From Planctomycetaceae bacterium (GTDB lineage Bacteria; Planctomycetota; Planctomycetia; Pirellulales; Pirellulaceae): 64,000 bases of DNA. Below are positions 28,284-37,169 of this stretch, piece after piece (the first letter of the stretch is position 1; each line of letters starts with the position of its first letter). The translations under genes and the position numbers were made by a program. The notes beneath the pieces are model-generated. The model was not told where the DNA came from. It saw nothing but the letters and a program-made list of their open reading frames with translations, and did no database searches. The DNA is taken from assembly GCA_018660825.1 (NCBI GenBank), contig JABJJO010000200.1, positions 42,505 to 106,504 on the forward strand, given 5' to 3'.

Positions 28284-28668
28284 TCAACTCCACGGTTACG
28301 GCGCCTTACCCGAGTGAGAATTTCCACCATATCGATTAAATGGAGGCTTCTCTAACATCGACTGCCGCAAAGTGAAAAATCCACTATTATCCGCTTAGAA
28401 ACACGCGTTACGCTCGCTCTACAACAACGCTCACCGTTCTAAGCACCTTCAATACTCTTAGTTTCTTTATACTATCGCTGACAAGGGTCTCAACTACCCG
28501 TCTACAAAAAAAGCGACCAAATATCGCATTTTTAGTTCCTGCTCGGCATAACCCGACCCTCAGCTATGATTCTTGTTGTAACCACCACTGTTTAGGCGAT
28601 AAATATTACAACCTCTGTTTTATTGCCCCACCCCCAAAAACATCATCACGCCTCCACTGGTCAAGACC
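28284..28668. other. Divergent intergenic region with one AT-rich dyad
   Basis: This 385-base spacer separates divergent genes and should hold both promoters. The only structure I see is at 28506-28533: an A7 run and GCGA, 7 bases, then TCGC-A-T5, which could form a terminator-like hairpin in either direction. No coding region, tRNA or recognisable promoter stands out. Confidence 0.4.
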
Positions 28669-29124
28669 ATGTTAAAAGCGCTAATACTCGGACTCGCAAT
28701 TTCCTGCCTGCTTCTTGGCATTGAGTGCTTAGCCGTCGAACAAATCAAACTAACTCAGGGCAACTCCCGCATCGTGATCATCCCAAAAATATTTGGTTGG
28801 CTACTGATCGGCATTGGCAGTAGCACAACCCTGTATACATTAGTCGCACGATGGTCATCACCAACAGGCGTCATCGCCACCGACAACCAGTCTGATTCGC
28901 ATCACCAATGGGATGCCACCGACTATGACCTAACGGAACATTACCACGATGACGAGCAAGACGACGATGAGTCCGACGATTATAATGCCTACGAAGACGA
29001 TGCAGATGATACCACGACCGAAGAAGACTACTTCGAAACCGACGAGGAAGATGAATCTCAATCGGAGTTCGACCTTGAAGAATTCAATCAACAATTTGAC
29101 AGCGACGAACTGCTTGAAGAATAG
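28669..29124 (+). CDS. Small acidic membrane protein of unknown function
   Basis: A 151-residue protein that I do not recognise. It has two hydrophobic segments (about residues 3-23 and 40-60) and then a low-complexity C-terminal half dominated by Asp and Glu, with poly-acidic runs such as DDEQDDDESDDYN and DEEDES. The first segment may be a signal peptide or anchor. The acidic tail could bind cations or basic proteins. It stands alone upstream of the DCC thiol protein. A real gene is likely because its composition is consistent and the frame is closed at both ends; function is not inferred. Confidence 0.65.
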   Translation: MLKALILGLAISCLLLGIECLAVEQIKLTQGNSRIVIIPKIFGWLLIGIGSSTTLYTLVARWSSPTGVIATDNQSDSHHQWDATDYDLTEHYHDDEQDDDESDDYNAYEDDADDTTTEEDYFETDEEDESQSEFDLEEFNQQFDSDELLEE

Positions 29125-29202
29125 CGGAATCAGGGCCAATTAAGGCATTCGGCAGGGTACAATTCCCGTGCCAGAGTCAACGACGGAGCACCAGTACTTA
29201 AA

Positions 29203-29610
29203 ATGGCTAAACTTCCCACACCTGCTAACCACCCGACTGCCGACGTCATTATCTATGACGGTGAGTGCCAATTCTGCACGCAACAAGTCCGTCGTCTGCA
29301 TCGCTGGGACGGTAAAAACCGGCTAGCTTTTATCTCGCTGCATGACGAAAGTGTGGCCGCACACTATCCCGATCTAAGTCACGAAGAGCTCATGCAAGCA
29401 ATGGTGCTTATCGACCAAAAAGACCAACGGCACCGAGGCGCGGCTGCTGTCCGCGTAATCTCCCGCAGGCTGCCTCGACTGTGGATTCTCGCACCGCTAC
29501 TACACATCCCTTTTTCCATGCCCTTGTGGCGAGCAGGATATAGATGGTTAGCCAAACGCCGCTACCGCCTCAACTGCGACGACAACAATTGCGATACCCA
29601 TTTTCGGTAA
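29203..29610 (+). CDS. DCC-family thiol-disulfide protein (DUF393)
   Basis: A 135-residue protein with the DCC signature near its start: VIIYDGECQFCTQQVRRLHRWD, with cysteines 22 and 25 in a CxxC, followed by an FISLHD strand and a RGAAAVRVISRRLP stretch. This matches the DUF393/DCC family, a thioredoxin-like redox family, and the length is normal. The C-terminal part (WLAKRRYRLNC) adds two more cysteines. It is convergent with purQ, with a 19-base gap. The natural partner is unknown. Confidence 0.88.
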   Translation: MAKLPTPANHPTADVIIYDGECQFCTQQVRRLHRWDGKNRLAFISLHDESVAAHYPDLSHEELMQAMVLIDQKDQRHRGAAAVRVISRRLPRLWILAPLLHIPFSMPLWRAGYRWLAKRRYRLNCDDNNCDTHFR

Positions 29611-29629
29611 GGGTTTCCGCTGTGCAACG

Positions 29630-30406
29630 CTACGCGAAATACTCAACGGCGTTACGAAAAATGGCCATGCCGGCGCCTTCGGCTTGCAGTCCTTCACGCG
29701 TCCAACGAGGATGCTGCGTGCCATCAATAAATCGCTCGGGATGCGGCATCAAACCGAACACTCGTCCAGATGTGTCACACACACCTGCAACATTTAATTC
29801 GGCACCGTTTGGGTTATCCGGAAATCCTGTGGCATCGTCTCCTGCGGGCGTCGTATACGCCAATGCTAATTGGTCGCAACTCTGCAAACTAGCAGCCACA
29901 TGTTCACCAGCCATCACGAAACGCCCTTCCGCGTGAGCAATCGGCAAATATATCTGATCTATTCCCCGCAGAAATACACACTTGTCCGAAGTCGTCTTTA
30001 AATGAACCCACCGATCTTCGTAGCGACCATGGTCATTCCAGCACAGCGTCGCAGGTGGATCACCATTTTCATTATCATCAAGCAAGATTCCCGACTTAAT
30101 GAGGACTTGAAAACCATTGCAGATACCCAGTAACAGTTTGTCACTCGCTTTAAACTCCCGCATCACTTCTGCTAAGTGATTGCGCATCTGATTGGCCAGA
30201 ATCCGCCCAGCAGCGACATCGTCACCGTAGCTAAACCCGCCGGGGATACAGAGTATTTGAAAATCCTTTGTCAAATCAGGGTTTTCAAGAATTCGATTAA
30301 TATGAATCCGTTGTGTCTCCGCACCCGCCCGCTCGAAAGCGTGTGCAGTTTCAAAATCACAGTTTGTACCAGGTGCACGTAAAACTAAAACTCGTGGTGT
30401 TGCCAT
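29630..30406 (-). CDS. purQ: Phosphoribosylformylglycinamidine synthase glutaminase subunit PurQ
   Basis: A 258-residue class I glutamine amidotransferase that supplies ammonia to PurL in the fourth step of purine synthesis. Visible: VLRAPGTNCDFETAHAFERAG at the N-terminus, GGFSYGDDVAAGRIL, the catalytic Cys in LLGICNGFQVL, and the C-terminal FGLMPHPERF holding the His-Glu of the triad. It follows purL on the same strand by 50 bases, so the two are co-transcribed. The length is slightly above the small bacterial PurQ. Confidence 0.95.
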   Translation of the reverse strand: MATPRVLVLRAPGTNCDFETAHAFERAGAETQRIHINRILENPDLTKDFQILCIPGGFSYGDDVAAGRILANQMRNHLAEVMREFKASDKLLLGICNGFQVLIKSGILLDDNENGDPPATLCWNDHGRYEDRWVHLKTTSDKCVFLRGIDQIYLPIAHAEGRFVMAGEHVAASLQSCDQLALAYTTPAGDDATGFPDNPNGAELNVAGVCDTSGRVFGLMPHPERFIDGTQHPRWTREGLQAEGAGMAIFRNAVEYFA

Positions 30407-30456
30407 TTTTCTCTCTGATTAAACCTATTTGGACTCGACGACCAGTCGCCGCGTAA

Positions 30457-33384
30457 TTACCACCGTAGCGGTGATTGCCAAGCTTCTTTCAATTCAGCAA
30501 TTGGCAAATCAACAACAACGACATCGCCCCGACTAACGGACAATTGCTCAGTTTCACCGACCGTCCCCAATAACTTACAAACTACACCGGACATCGTCGC
30601 TTCAAATGCGTCTTGATTTCCAGGTTCTACTTCACAGACAAACCGCGTGTTGGATTCCGAAAATAGTTTTGTAACCAACTCGGTCTCGCCATCGAAGTCG
30701 CCATCCGTTTCGACATTGGCCAAATCAACGTTTGCTCCTAATCCTCCCGCAAACGCCATTTCAGCCAACCCGACCGCTAAACCGCCTTCGCTCAAGTCAT
30801 GACAAGCTCGTACCAATCCCGTCGATATCGCCTGATGAACAGCTCGAAAAATGGGGCGTGACAAGCTCGTGTCAACTTGTGGTACTTGGCCACCAGTCAT
30901 ATTTCGCACAAGTGTCCAATGTGAACCACCCAACTCACAAGCGGTTTTACCCACCAAATAAATCGTGTTGCCACTCTCTTTGAAGTCCATCGTCACACAT
31001 GTACGAGCATCATCGACTTGGCCCATCGCACTAATTAACAACGTGGAAGGAATTGAAATTGTCTGTTTTTCGCCCGCCTCGTTAAAAGAGGAAAACTCGT
31101 TATTGAGACTGTCTTTACCTGAAATGAATGGTGTTTGTAAATCAACTGCCATGTCGTAACACGCCAACGCGGCTCGCACTAATGAACCGAGCGTCTCAGG
31201 CCGGTCCGTGTAGCCCCAACAGAAATTATCCAAGATAGCAATGCGGTCCGGATTAGCACCAACAGCAACACTATTACGAATTGCTTCATCAATGCCACTT
31301 GCCGCCATGTGGTAGGTATCAAAATCACCGTAACGTGGATTCATGCCGCAAGAAATAGTTAATGCCCGCCACGAATCAAGGACCGGTCGTATAACAGCTG
31401 CGTCGCCCGGGCCATCATTGGATATTCCGACCAACGGCTTAATCACACTTCCAGCTTGCACTTCGTGATCATACTGACGAATTACCCATTCTTTACTTGC
31501 CACATTGAGGCTGCCCAAAATACTCAACAAATCGTCTGAAGCACTTGCCGAAGTGCCCTCGAAATCAATATCCGTAACTACCGGCGGCTGATAGAACGCA
31601 TCTCGCACAACTGGTGGTCGGCCGTTGTGCAGAAAATCCATCGTCAAATCACCGACCACGTGATCTTCATATTTCAGAACTAGTCGCCCAGTGTCTTGAA
31701 ACTTGCCGATAATATTCGCCGACACACCTTCGGATGCGCACAGATCATGGAACTCTTGCCAGTTTTCGTCCGGTACGCTAAAGACCATACGTTCTTGGGC
31801 TTCGGATATCCAGATTTCTGTGTAGTTCAATCCATCGTATTTCAGTGGGCACTTGTCCAGATACACTTCTACACCCAATTCTTCACCCATCTCACCGACG
31901 GCACTGGCAAATCCTCCCGCTCCGCAATCTGTTACACAAGTATACAGACCGCGATCACGTGCTTCCATTAATACATCGAGTACCATCTTCTCGGTAATGG
32001 CATTACCAATTTGAACTGCGCCACCCGATAACGATTCACTATCACTCGTTAACTCAGCCGAACTAAATGTTGCACCATGGATGCCATCTCGCCCCGTGTG
32101 TCCACCAATTGCTACGACCCATTCACCAGCATGCGCTTCTTTAAATGACATTTCACATGGAATAATCCCCACGTTGCCTGCATAAACCAATGGATTCCCT
32201 AAGTAACGATCATCGAAATACAACGCGCCGTTAACCGTTGGAATTCCCATGCGATTACCGTAATCACGAACGCCAGAGACAACGCCCTTCATCACTCGCC
32301 GTGGATGCAATACACCAGCAGGTAAGTCCTCTAAAAGAGTATCGGGGTTTGCAAAACAAAAGACGTTCGTATTACAGATCGGTTTCGCACCTAACCCGGT
32401 ACCCATTGGGTCACGAATTACTCCACCGATTCCAGTATTTGCACCGCCATAAGGTTCAAGTGCCGAAGGATGATTATGGGTTTCTACCTTAAAGACAACA
32501 TTGAACTCATCATTGAACGTAACAATGCCAGCATTATCTTTAAAGACACTAACGCACCAATCGTCATCACCAAGTTCTTCGCGAATCTGAACGGTGGCTC
32601 CAAAGATAGTCTCTTTTAACATATTGTCGAATTGACGTTCACCATGCTCATCACGGTACGCAATCCGCCCAGCCAGTGTCTTATGACTACAGTGCTCACT
32701 CCACGTCTGTGCAACGGACTCCAATTCAATATCCGTCGGGTCGCGATCTAAATCCTTGAAATGTTGTTGTATCGTCTGCATCTCCACCAAAGTGAGATAT
32801 AACTGACCCGTCGCGCTGAGGTTTTCTAGTTCGTCATTCGTTAATTCTCGAATCGCCACGATTTTCAATTCGAATTCATAGGCGGCACCATGTTCTAACC
32901 GATCTAATCCCAAATTGCCGTAAATTACCTGTTCAATTGAATCGTTTGCCAAGATTTTTTCACTAATAACTCGTACCGTTTCAGGGTCAACGTCTGCCAG
33001 CCAATACTTACTAAAAGTCCGCACTTGTGTTGCCTGAACGCCACTATCTTGAATGCCTTTAAGCGCCGTCATAGCGACGGGATCCATGACACCCGGCTTA
33101 GGCAGAACGTGCACCAAACTACTTTCACCAATTGGAGATTCATTTAACACTGCGTCACCGACTTGAGCGACCACTGTTTTTTCAACAATATGATCTGACA
33201 GCAGCTTCGCCGCCAGTAGCTGCACTTCCGCTTTACTCAAATCGCCTTCGAGTAAATACCCATGCGCAGCAGCCACTCGAACCTGAGCGTCCAGCCCCAG
33301 ATCGACAATATCATTTACTATTTCCGCACTACGGCGGTCCACTTGCCCTGTCGCAGGGTATATATCAACTTCCCAAAGAACCAC
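30457..33384 (-). CDS. purL: Phosphoribosylformylglycinamidine synthase PurL fused to PurS-like domains
   Basis: A 975-residue protein, longer than the usual small PurL (~740), because two PurS-like domains precede the catalytic part. The first covers about residues 1-85 (VDIYPATGQVDRRSAEIVND). The second covers about 90-185 and contains VHVLPKPGVMDPVAMTALKG. PurL landmarks follow: DIELESVAQTWSEHCSHKT, FKVETHNHPSALEPYGGANTG, VVAIGGHTGRDGIHGATFSS and SGKDSLNNE. The start is GTG 33384 with GAGGA ten bases upstream, overlapping the 3' end of tyrA by 20 bases. An N-terminal extension to 33462 does not match the family. It partners with purQ just downstream. Confidence 0.93.
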   Translation of the reverse strand: MVLWEVDIYPATGQVDRRSAEIVNDIVDLGLDAQVRVAAAHGYLLEGDLSKAEVQLLAAKLLSDHIVEKTVVAQVGDAVLNESPIGESSLVHVLPKPGVMDPVAMTALKGIQDSGVQATQVRTFSKYWLADVDPETVRVISEKILANDSIEQVIYGNLGLDRLEHGAAYEFELKIVAIRELTNDELENLSATGQLYLTLVEMQTIQQHFKDLDRDPTDIELESVAQTWSEHCSHKTLAGRIAYRDEHGERQFDNMLKETIFGATVQIREELGDDDWCVSVFKDNAGIVTFNDEFNVVFKVETHNHPSALEPYGGANTGIGGVIRDPMGTGLGAKPICNTNVFCFANPDTLLEDLPAGVLHPRRVMKGVVSGVRDYGNRMGIPTVNGALYFDDRYLGNPLVYAGNVGIIPCEMSFKEAHAGEWVVAIGGHTGRDGIHGATFSSAELTSDSESLSGGAVQIGNAITEKMVLDVLMEARDRGLYTCVTDCGAGGFASAVGEMGEELGVEVYLDKCPLKYDGLNYTEIWISEAQERMVFSVPDENWQEFHDLCASEGVSANIIGKFQDTGRLVLKYEDHVVGDLTMDFLHNGRPPVVRDAFYQPPVVTDIDFEGTSASASDDLLSILGSLNVASKEWVIRQYDHEVQAGSVIKPLVGISNDGPGDAAVIRPVLDSWRALTISCGMNPRYGDFDTYHMAASGIDEAIRNSVAVGANPDRIAILDNFCWGYTDRPETLGSLVRAALACYDMAVDLQTPFISGKDSLNNEFSSFNEAGEKQTISIPSTLLISAMGQVDDARTCVTMDFKESGNTIYLVGKTACELGGSHWTLVRNMTGGQVPQVDTSLSRPIFRAVHQAISTGLVRACHDLSEGGLAVGLAEMAFAGGLGANVDLANVETDGDFDGETELVTKLFSESNTRFVCEVEPGNQDAFEATMSGVVCKLLGTVGETEQLSVSRGDVVVVDLPIAELKEAWQSPLRW

Positions 33385-34207
33385 GTGCTTGTTTTCCTCG
33401 TTTAAGGTAACGACCAAGTTTACGATAATCGCCTTGCTCCAATGCGCAGCGAACTTGTTCAAGATTGTCTATGAATTGCTCCAAACTTTGAAGTACTTCC
33501 ACGGAATTATCTCGCATGATTTGCACCCATAATTCTGCATCTGCACCAGCGATTCGAGTTGTATCCGCAAAACCGGTAGCCGCCAGTTTTAGCTGTCCAG
33601 CAGTAGGAGTTGCCGCTAACACCGCTGCCACGGCATGTGGCATATGACTAATCATGGCGACGCTACGATCATGTTCTTTGGTGCTCAACGAAACAACCGT
33701 TGCTCCTACATCTTTCCAGAACTTGACAACCTGTTTTTTTGCTTCCATATTTGTTTTTCGCTCAGGCGTAACCACGACAGTGCGGTTGACGAACAAATTA
33801 CTCACAGCATGTTCCACGCCAGGTTTTTCATTGCCGGCTAATGGGTGGCTGCCAACAAAATGCACATCTCCAGTTTTGCCCGTCAACGCCGCAACAATTG
33901 TCCCCTTGGTGCTACCGACATCCGTTATCACAGCGCCTGACGGTGCATGTTGTGATATCTGTTCAACCTGTGCGACAATGCAATCGACCGGAGTGCAAAC
34001 AACGATTAGGTCAGCTTGAGACACACCGCGTTCAATACTGGTAGTGGACTGCGTAATTGCACCAAGTTGAAGTGCTTTGCGTAAACGGGATCGATTACGA
34101 CCGATTCCAATGATGCGCCCCTTGAATCCATGCTCGCGCAGCGCTAAACCAATAGATCCACCGATCAATCCGACACCAAGAATTGCCACCACCGCAGGGG
34201 GCTTCAT
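33365..34207 (-). CDS. tyrA: Prephenate dehydrogenase TyrA
   Basis: A protein of about 280 residues that converts prephenate to 4-hydroxyphenylpyruvate for tyrosine synthesis. It begins with an NAD-binding Rossmann motif (ILGVGLIGGSIGLAL), then IVVCTPVD, DVGSTKG, GSHPLAGNEKPGVEHA and SHMPHAVAAVLA, all typical of the family. I place the start at ATG 34207 (AAAGGA eight bases upstream), which puts the Rossmann motif at the usual distance, not at the longer frame to 34291. Its 3' end overlaps purL, so tyrA, purL and purQ may form one operon. Confidence 0.93.
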   Translation of the reverse strand: MKPPAVVAILGVGLIGGSIGLALREHGFKGRIIGIGRNRSRLRKALQLGAITQSTTSIERGVSQADLIVVCTPVDCIVAQVEQISQHAPSGAVITDVGSTKGTIVAALTGKTGDVHFVGSHPLAGNEKPGVEHAVSNLFVNRTVVVTPERKTNMEAKKQVVKFWKDVGATVVSLSTKEHDRSVAMISHMPHAVAAVLAATPTAGQLKLAATGFADTTRIAGADAELWVQIMRDNSVEVLQSLEQFIDNLEQVRCALEQGDYRKLGRYLKRGKQARGSLGS

Positions 34208-34461
34208 CACGAAATCCTTTCCCTCGAGACTCCTAACAGCCCACAGAATACCACATTTAAAATATGTCCACCACCTATCGACGACAAACAACCAAATGAA
34301 AATATCAAACAGTTCATCTCACCGTTACCGCGAATAACGCGTCTGTGACGCCGCCAAAACCTTCTGTGGTGAGCACCCACAAATTATAAGCGTGTGATAC
34401 AATTAATTGATCGGTTTCATATCAAGTACTGCAAGCCGTTGTTCCTTAAACGAATTCCCCT

Positions 34462-35481
34462 ATGCCAACTGTCTCGTCCAAACGACTCGCTGCTTTTAGC
34501 CAACAAATGGGGACATGCCTCAATGCGGGGCTCGACGTCCGTAGTTCATTTGCGAATTGCCAAAATCTGCTCGGTAAAGGGCACAAGGCCAATTGCCTCA
34601 AAATTGCAAACATGCTTCAAGACGGCGACATGTTGCATCAAGCATTCAATGAATCAACTTCCACTTTTCCGCCACTGATGACCATGATGGTGGAAGTCGG
34701 TGAGATTTCTGGGAAAACCGAAGCCGCCTTCAAGGGACTCGCTGATAATTATCAACACCGAGTATCCCTAATCCGAACATTTATTAAGGGAATCAGTTGG
34801 CCAATTCTACAATTAGTGATGGCCACGGGAATCTTTGGCATTGTACTACTTGTATTTTCGATGTTGCTCAACACGGATACAGAAGAAAGTGGAATCTCTG
34901 CTTGGATGGGTGATATCAACACCTTTTATACTTATTGCGCCGTGGTCGCGCTAGGCTATACATTCGTCATCGGCACCGTGTTTGCAATTTATATGCAATG
35001 GCTCAACGTTGGCATTTTTCTGGGTGTCGTCATGAAGATACCCGGTCTGCGAAAACCCTTTTTGAACCTTGCGCTGTCTCGGCTGTGCTGGACCTTTGGA
35101 CTCGTGCACAATGCTGGCGTAGACGCGGAACGAACTGCTGCCATGGCAATTCGTTCCACCGGAAACCCGATGTTCATCCGCGAACTGTCAGGCATCCTCA
35201 ATTCGCTGCGGAAAAACCAAGAGTTTTATACCGCTTTTTCAAAAGCCGACAATTTCCCAACCGGTTTTTTAGCATCCCTGATGACGGCTGAACAAACCGG
35301 TACGATCACAGAATCGCTTATACGAGAAGCGGCGTTATACCGCGAAATCACGGAAACTCAATTCACATGGTTGACACGCGTTACCGGAGGAATCATTTAC
35401 GGTTGTGTTGGAATTGTGGTCATCGCCATGATCTTTATTCTATTCAACCAGTACCTTAACGTGATCAACCATTTGCTCTGA
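34462..35481 (+). CDS. Type II secretion/type IV pilus inner-membrane protein GspF-like
   Basis: A 339-residue membrane protein with the duplicated T2SSF layout. Helical domain one covers about residues 8-110 (FSQQMGTCLNAGLDVRSSF...MMVEVGEISGKTEAAF). It is followed by one transmembrane helix (about 115-138) and another (about 155-185). The second helical domain (about 205-310) contains GLVHNAGVDAERTAAMA and TAEQTGTITESL, and a final helix lies near 315-335. GspF/PilC proteins form the platform of secretion or pilus machines. No E, G or pseudopilin gene is adjacent, so it is solitary here; a secretin lies about 6 kb away. Confidence 0.88.
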   Translation: MPTVSSKRLAAFSQQMGTCLNAGLDVRSSFANCQNLLGKGHKANCLKIANMLQDGDMLHQAFNESTSTFPPLMTMMVEVGEISGKTEAAFKGLADNYQHRVSLIRTFIKGISWPILQLVMATGIFGIVLLVFSMLLNTDTEESGISAWMGDINTFYTYCAVVALGYTFVIGTVFAIYMQWLNVGIFLGVVMKIPGLRKPFLNLALSRLCWTFGLVHNAGVDAERTAAMAIRSTGNPMFIRELSGILNSLRKNQEFYTAFSKADNFPTGFLASLMTAEQTGTITESLIREAALYREITETQFTWLTRVTGGIIYGCVGIVVIAMIFILFNQYLNVINHLL

Positions 35482-35510
35482 ATCCCTAATTGCAACAACT
35501 ACGAATCTCG

Positions 35511-36458
35511 CTATCGTGCGGTTAACTCAGCAGCTTGAGCGACAATGTCTAGTCCCACTAAATCACTGAATTCTCGTTGCAGTGCTCGTACCATTTCCCC
35601 ATTCGCTCCAGCACCACAGACTTGCCCGTTGCATTCACAAACTGCCCAGACACTGGGTGATGTGCTGCACAACATGACCTCGTCTGCTTCCAGTAAATCA
35701 GCGGCACTAAAATCCGCGTATTGAAAATCTACTCCTAGTTGAGCTGCTAGATTCTCCAATACTGTTAAACTGATACCCGGTAGGATGTTTTCTTTTCGCG
35801 GCGAGACAAGACCCACATCTTTATTAAAGATCAACAAATTAGCCGTACTGGCCTCCGCGACGTTTCCATGTTGATCTAGCAACAACGCCCGCGCGTCAGA
35901 TTGTTTAGAGCGAGCTTCTTGATCGGCTAAATAATAATGCATGCGACTGCGACACTTTAGATGTGAAGGCCAGCAGTTTTCAGGAACTTGACGGTGCGAA
36001 CTCACTTGCAGCGAGACTCCGCTTGAGTACCAACTATGCATTTCAGCGAAAGGGAGAGCGGATGTATACACTAATACGGTTGGCTCGCTCGTGGCGGCAC
36101 GACCGGGAGTAATAAGTACAGCCAATCCTAAGTCTGAGCCCATACCACACAATGCAATGTTGTGAGCAACAATGTCAACCGCCGCAGCCTGTACTCGCGG
36201 CAAAAGTTCCGCCGACGTAATGCCCAACGATTCAAGGCTCAATGCAAGCCGCGCAAAATGCTCATCGACTTGAAACAACTGACCGCCAAATGTGCGCAGC
36301 CGTTCGCTGATGGTCGTTCCCATGACAAAACCAATGTCATCTAATTCAATACGCAATTGACCCTGGGGAACAATGTCATCATTGAACCATGCAATTGGAG
36401 TCGGATTTGATCGGTCTGAATTCAACTGTCTTAAACTCACATCAAAATTGGGTAACAA
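35511..36458 (-). CDS. Class IV aminotransferase (branched-chain/D-amino-acid/ADC lyase-like)
   Basis: A protein of about 315 residues with the fold-type IV PLP signature. There is a catalytic lysine at K168 in HLKCRSRMHYYLAD, a GNVAEASTANLL segment that binds the cofactor phosphate region, and ILPGISLTVLENLA. The early FNDDIVPQGQLRIELDDIGFVMG aligns with the usual start of the family. Whether it acts as branched-chain aminotransferase, D-amino-acid aminotransferase or aminodeoxychorismate lyase cannot be told. The start is uncertain: TTG 36458 or GTG 36440, neither with a good Shine-Dalgarno. Confidence 0.88.
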   Translation of the reverse strand: MLPNFDVSLRQLNSDRSNPTPIAWFNDDIVPQGQLRIELDDIGFVMGTTISERLRTFGGQLFQVDEHFARLALSLESLGITSAELLPRVQAAAVDIVAHNIALCGMGSDLGLAVLITPGRAATSEPTVLVYTSALPFAEMHSWYSSGVSLQVSSHRQVPENCWPSHLKCRSRMHYYLADQEARSKQSDARALLLDQHGNVAEASTANLLIFNKDVGLVSPRKENILPGISLTVLENLAAQLGVDFQYADFSAADLLEADEVMLCSTSPSVWAVCECNGQVCGAGANGEMVRALQREFSDLVGLDIVAQAAELTAR

Positions 36459-36499
36459 TATTTATTTAGGAAGTTTAACTGTTTCACGACTACAGGTGT

Positions 36500-36559
36500 A
36501 GGAGGAGCTAATTTGTGAGACCTATTATAACGATTAGGAAATCTATAAAAACTTGTTAA
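36500..36559 (+). other. Perfect Shine-Dalgarno followed by a 14-codon frame
   Basis: AGGAGG at 36500-36505 is followed nine bases later by GTG 36515 and a 14-codon frame ending at TAA 36557-36559. The predicted peptide is short and basic (MRPIITIRKSIKTC). It sits about 100 bases ahead of the small lipoprotein gene, so it could be a leader peptide. The evidence is only the ribosome site, and chance is not excluded. Confidence 0.25.
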
Positions 36560-36659
36560 TTGCCCCGTTTTTTTCAGCTTCGCTCAAATAGTGAGCTACC
36601 TTTACATGGCTACTATTTCTTACCACTATTTTTAAACGCGAATCGATGGAGATTTCAAT

Positions 36660-36854
36660 ATGAAACGGCTACTCACACTAGGCCTGTTTGCGGTTCTGGT
36701 ACTCAGTACCGTGGGCTGCTGCCGACCCTTTAACAAACGACCATTACTACGAGGCGGTCTTTTTAACTGTGATCCCTGCCAGACTTCTTATGAAGGCGGA
36801 GTAATCATCAGTGACGATGCTGTACCCGTACCAGCGGACGCAAACGCTCAATAG
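36660..36854 (+). CDS. Small lipoprotein of unknown function
   Basis: A 64-residue protein with a lipoprotein signal: MKRLL, a hydrophobic core and a lipobox-like STVGC at residues 16-20. The mature part is short with three more cysteines (C21, C37, C40) and a Pro/Ala-rich end. GGAG lies eight bases before the ATG. Small cysteine-rich lipoproteins of this shape are common in planctomycetes, but their function is not known. The family's processing site is only approximate, since position -3 is Thr. Confidence 0.65.
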   Translation: MKRLLTLGLFAVLVLSTVGCCRPFNKRPLLRGGLFNCDPCQTSYEGGVIISDDAVPVPADANAQ

Positions 36855-37169
36855 GGTTCGCTTATTCTAATCAAATATTGGTTTTGCCCACACCCTTTTC
36901 GCAGACCAGCGTACCCCCAGACCATTTAAACCGGTTCTACAGAATTTCCACGCATAATTATTATTGATTTTCCAACGCGTGGAATCTGAGGCCGGTTTAA
37001 TGCTGCGCGTAATAACCCGTACCGCGTAATCGGTATATTTTAACATTGCTGCGCAGCACTGGCGTCCTTTTACTGTAGAAGCGTTTGCCGAACCAACGCG
37101 CTAACCAACAATTTGCCGAAACTAACCATAGCGCATAATATTTTGGCAAAGGGGGCAATAGCAAAAACT
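36855..37169. other. Intergenic region with a long hairpin and a palindrome
   Basis: This 315-base spacer between the lipoprotein and the transglutaminase-like gene has no convincing coding frame. It holds the 75-base hairpin listed separately, a small stem TACCG-N6-CGGTA (37019-37034), and a perfect 12-base palindrome TGCTGCGCAGCA (37047-37058), whose first eight bases also occur at 37001-37008. The dense symmetry suggests a structured RNA or a repeat element, not plain spacer. Confidence 0.45.
36926..37000. repeat. Long imperfect inverted repeat (23 paired bases)
   Basis: TTAAACCGG (36926-36934) pairs perfectly with CCGGTTTAA (36992-37000). Inside it CT, CAGA and TTCCACGC (36937-36953) pair with GCGTGGAA, TCTG and AG (36977-36990), leaving small bulges and an AT-rich loop of 23 bases. 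The whole is one hairpin arm of about 23 base pairs. It has no U-tract right after it, so it is not a standard terminator. A repeat element, small RNA or mRNA processing site is possible. Confidence 0.6.
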
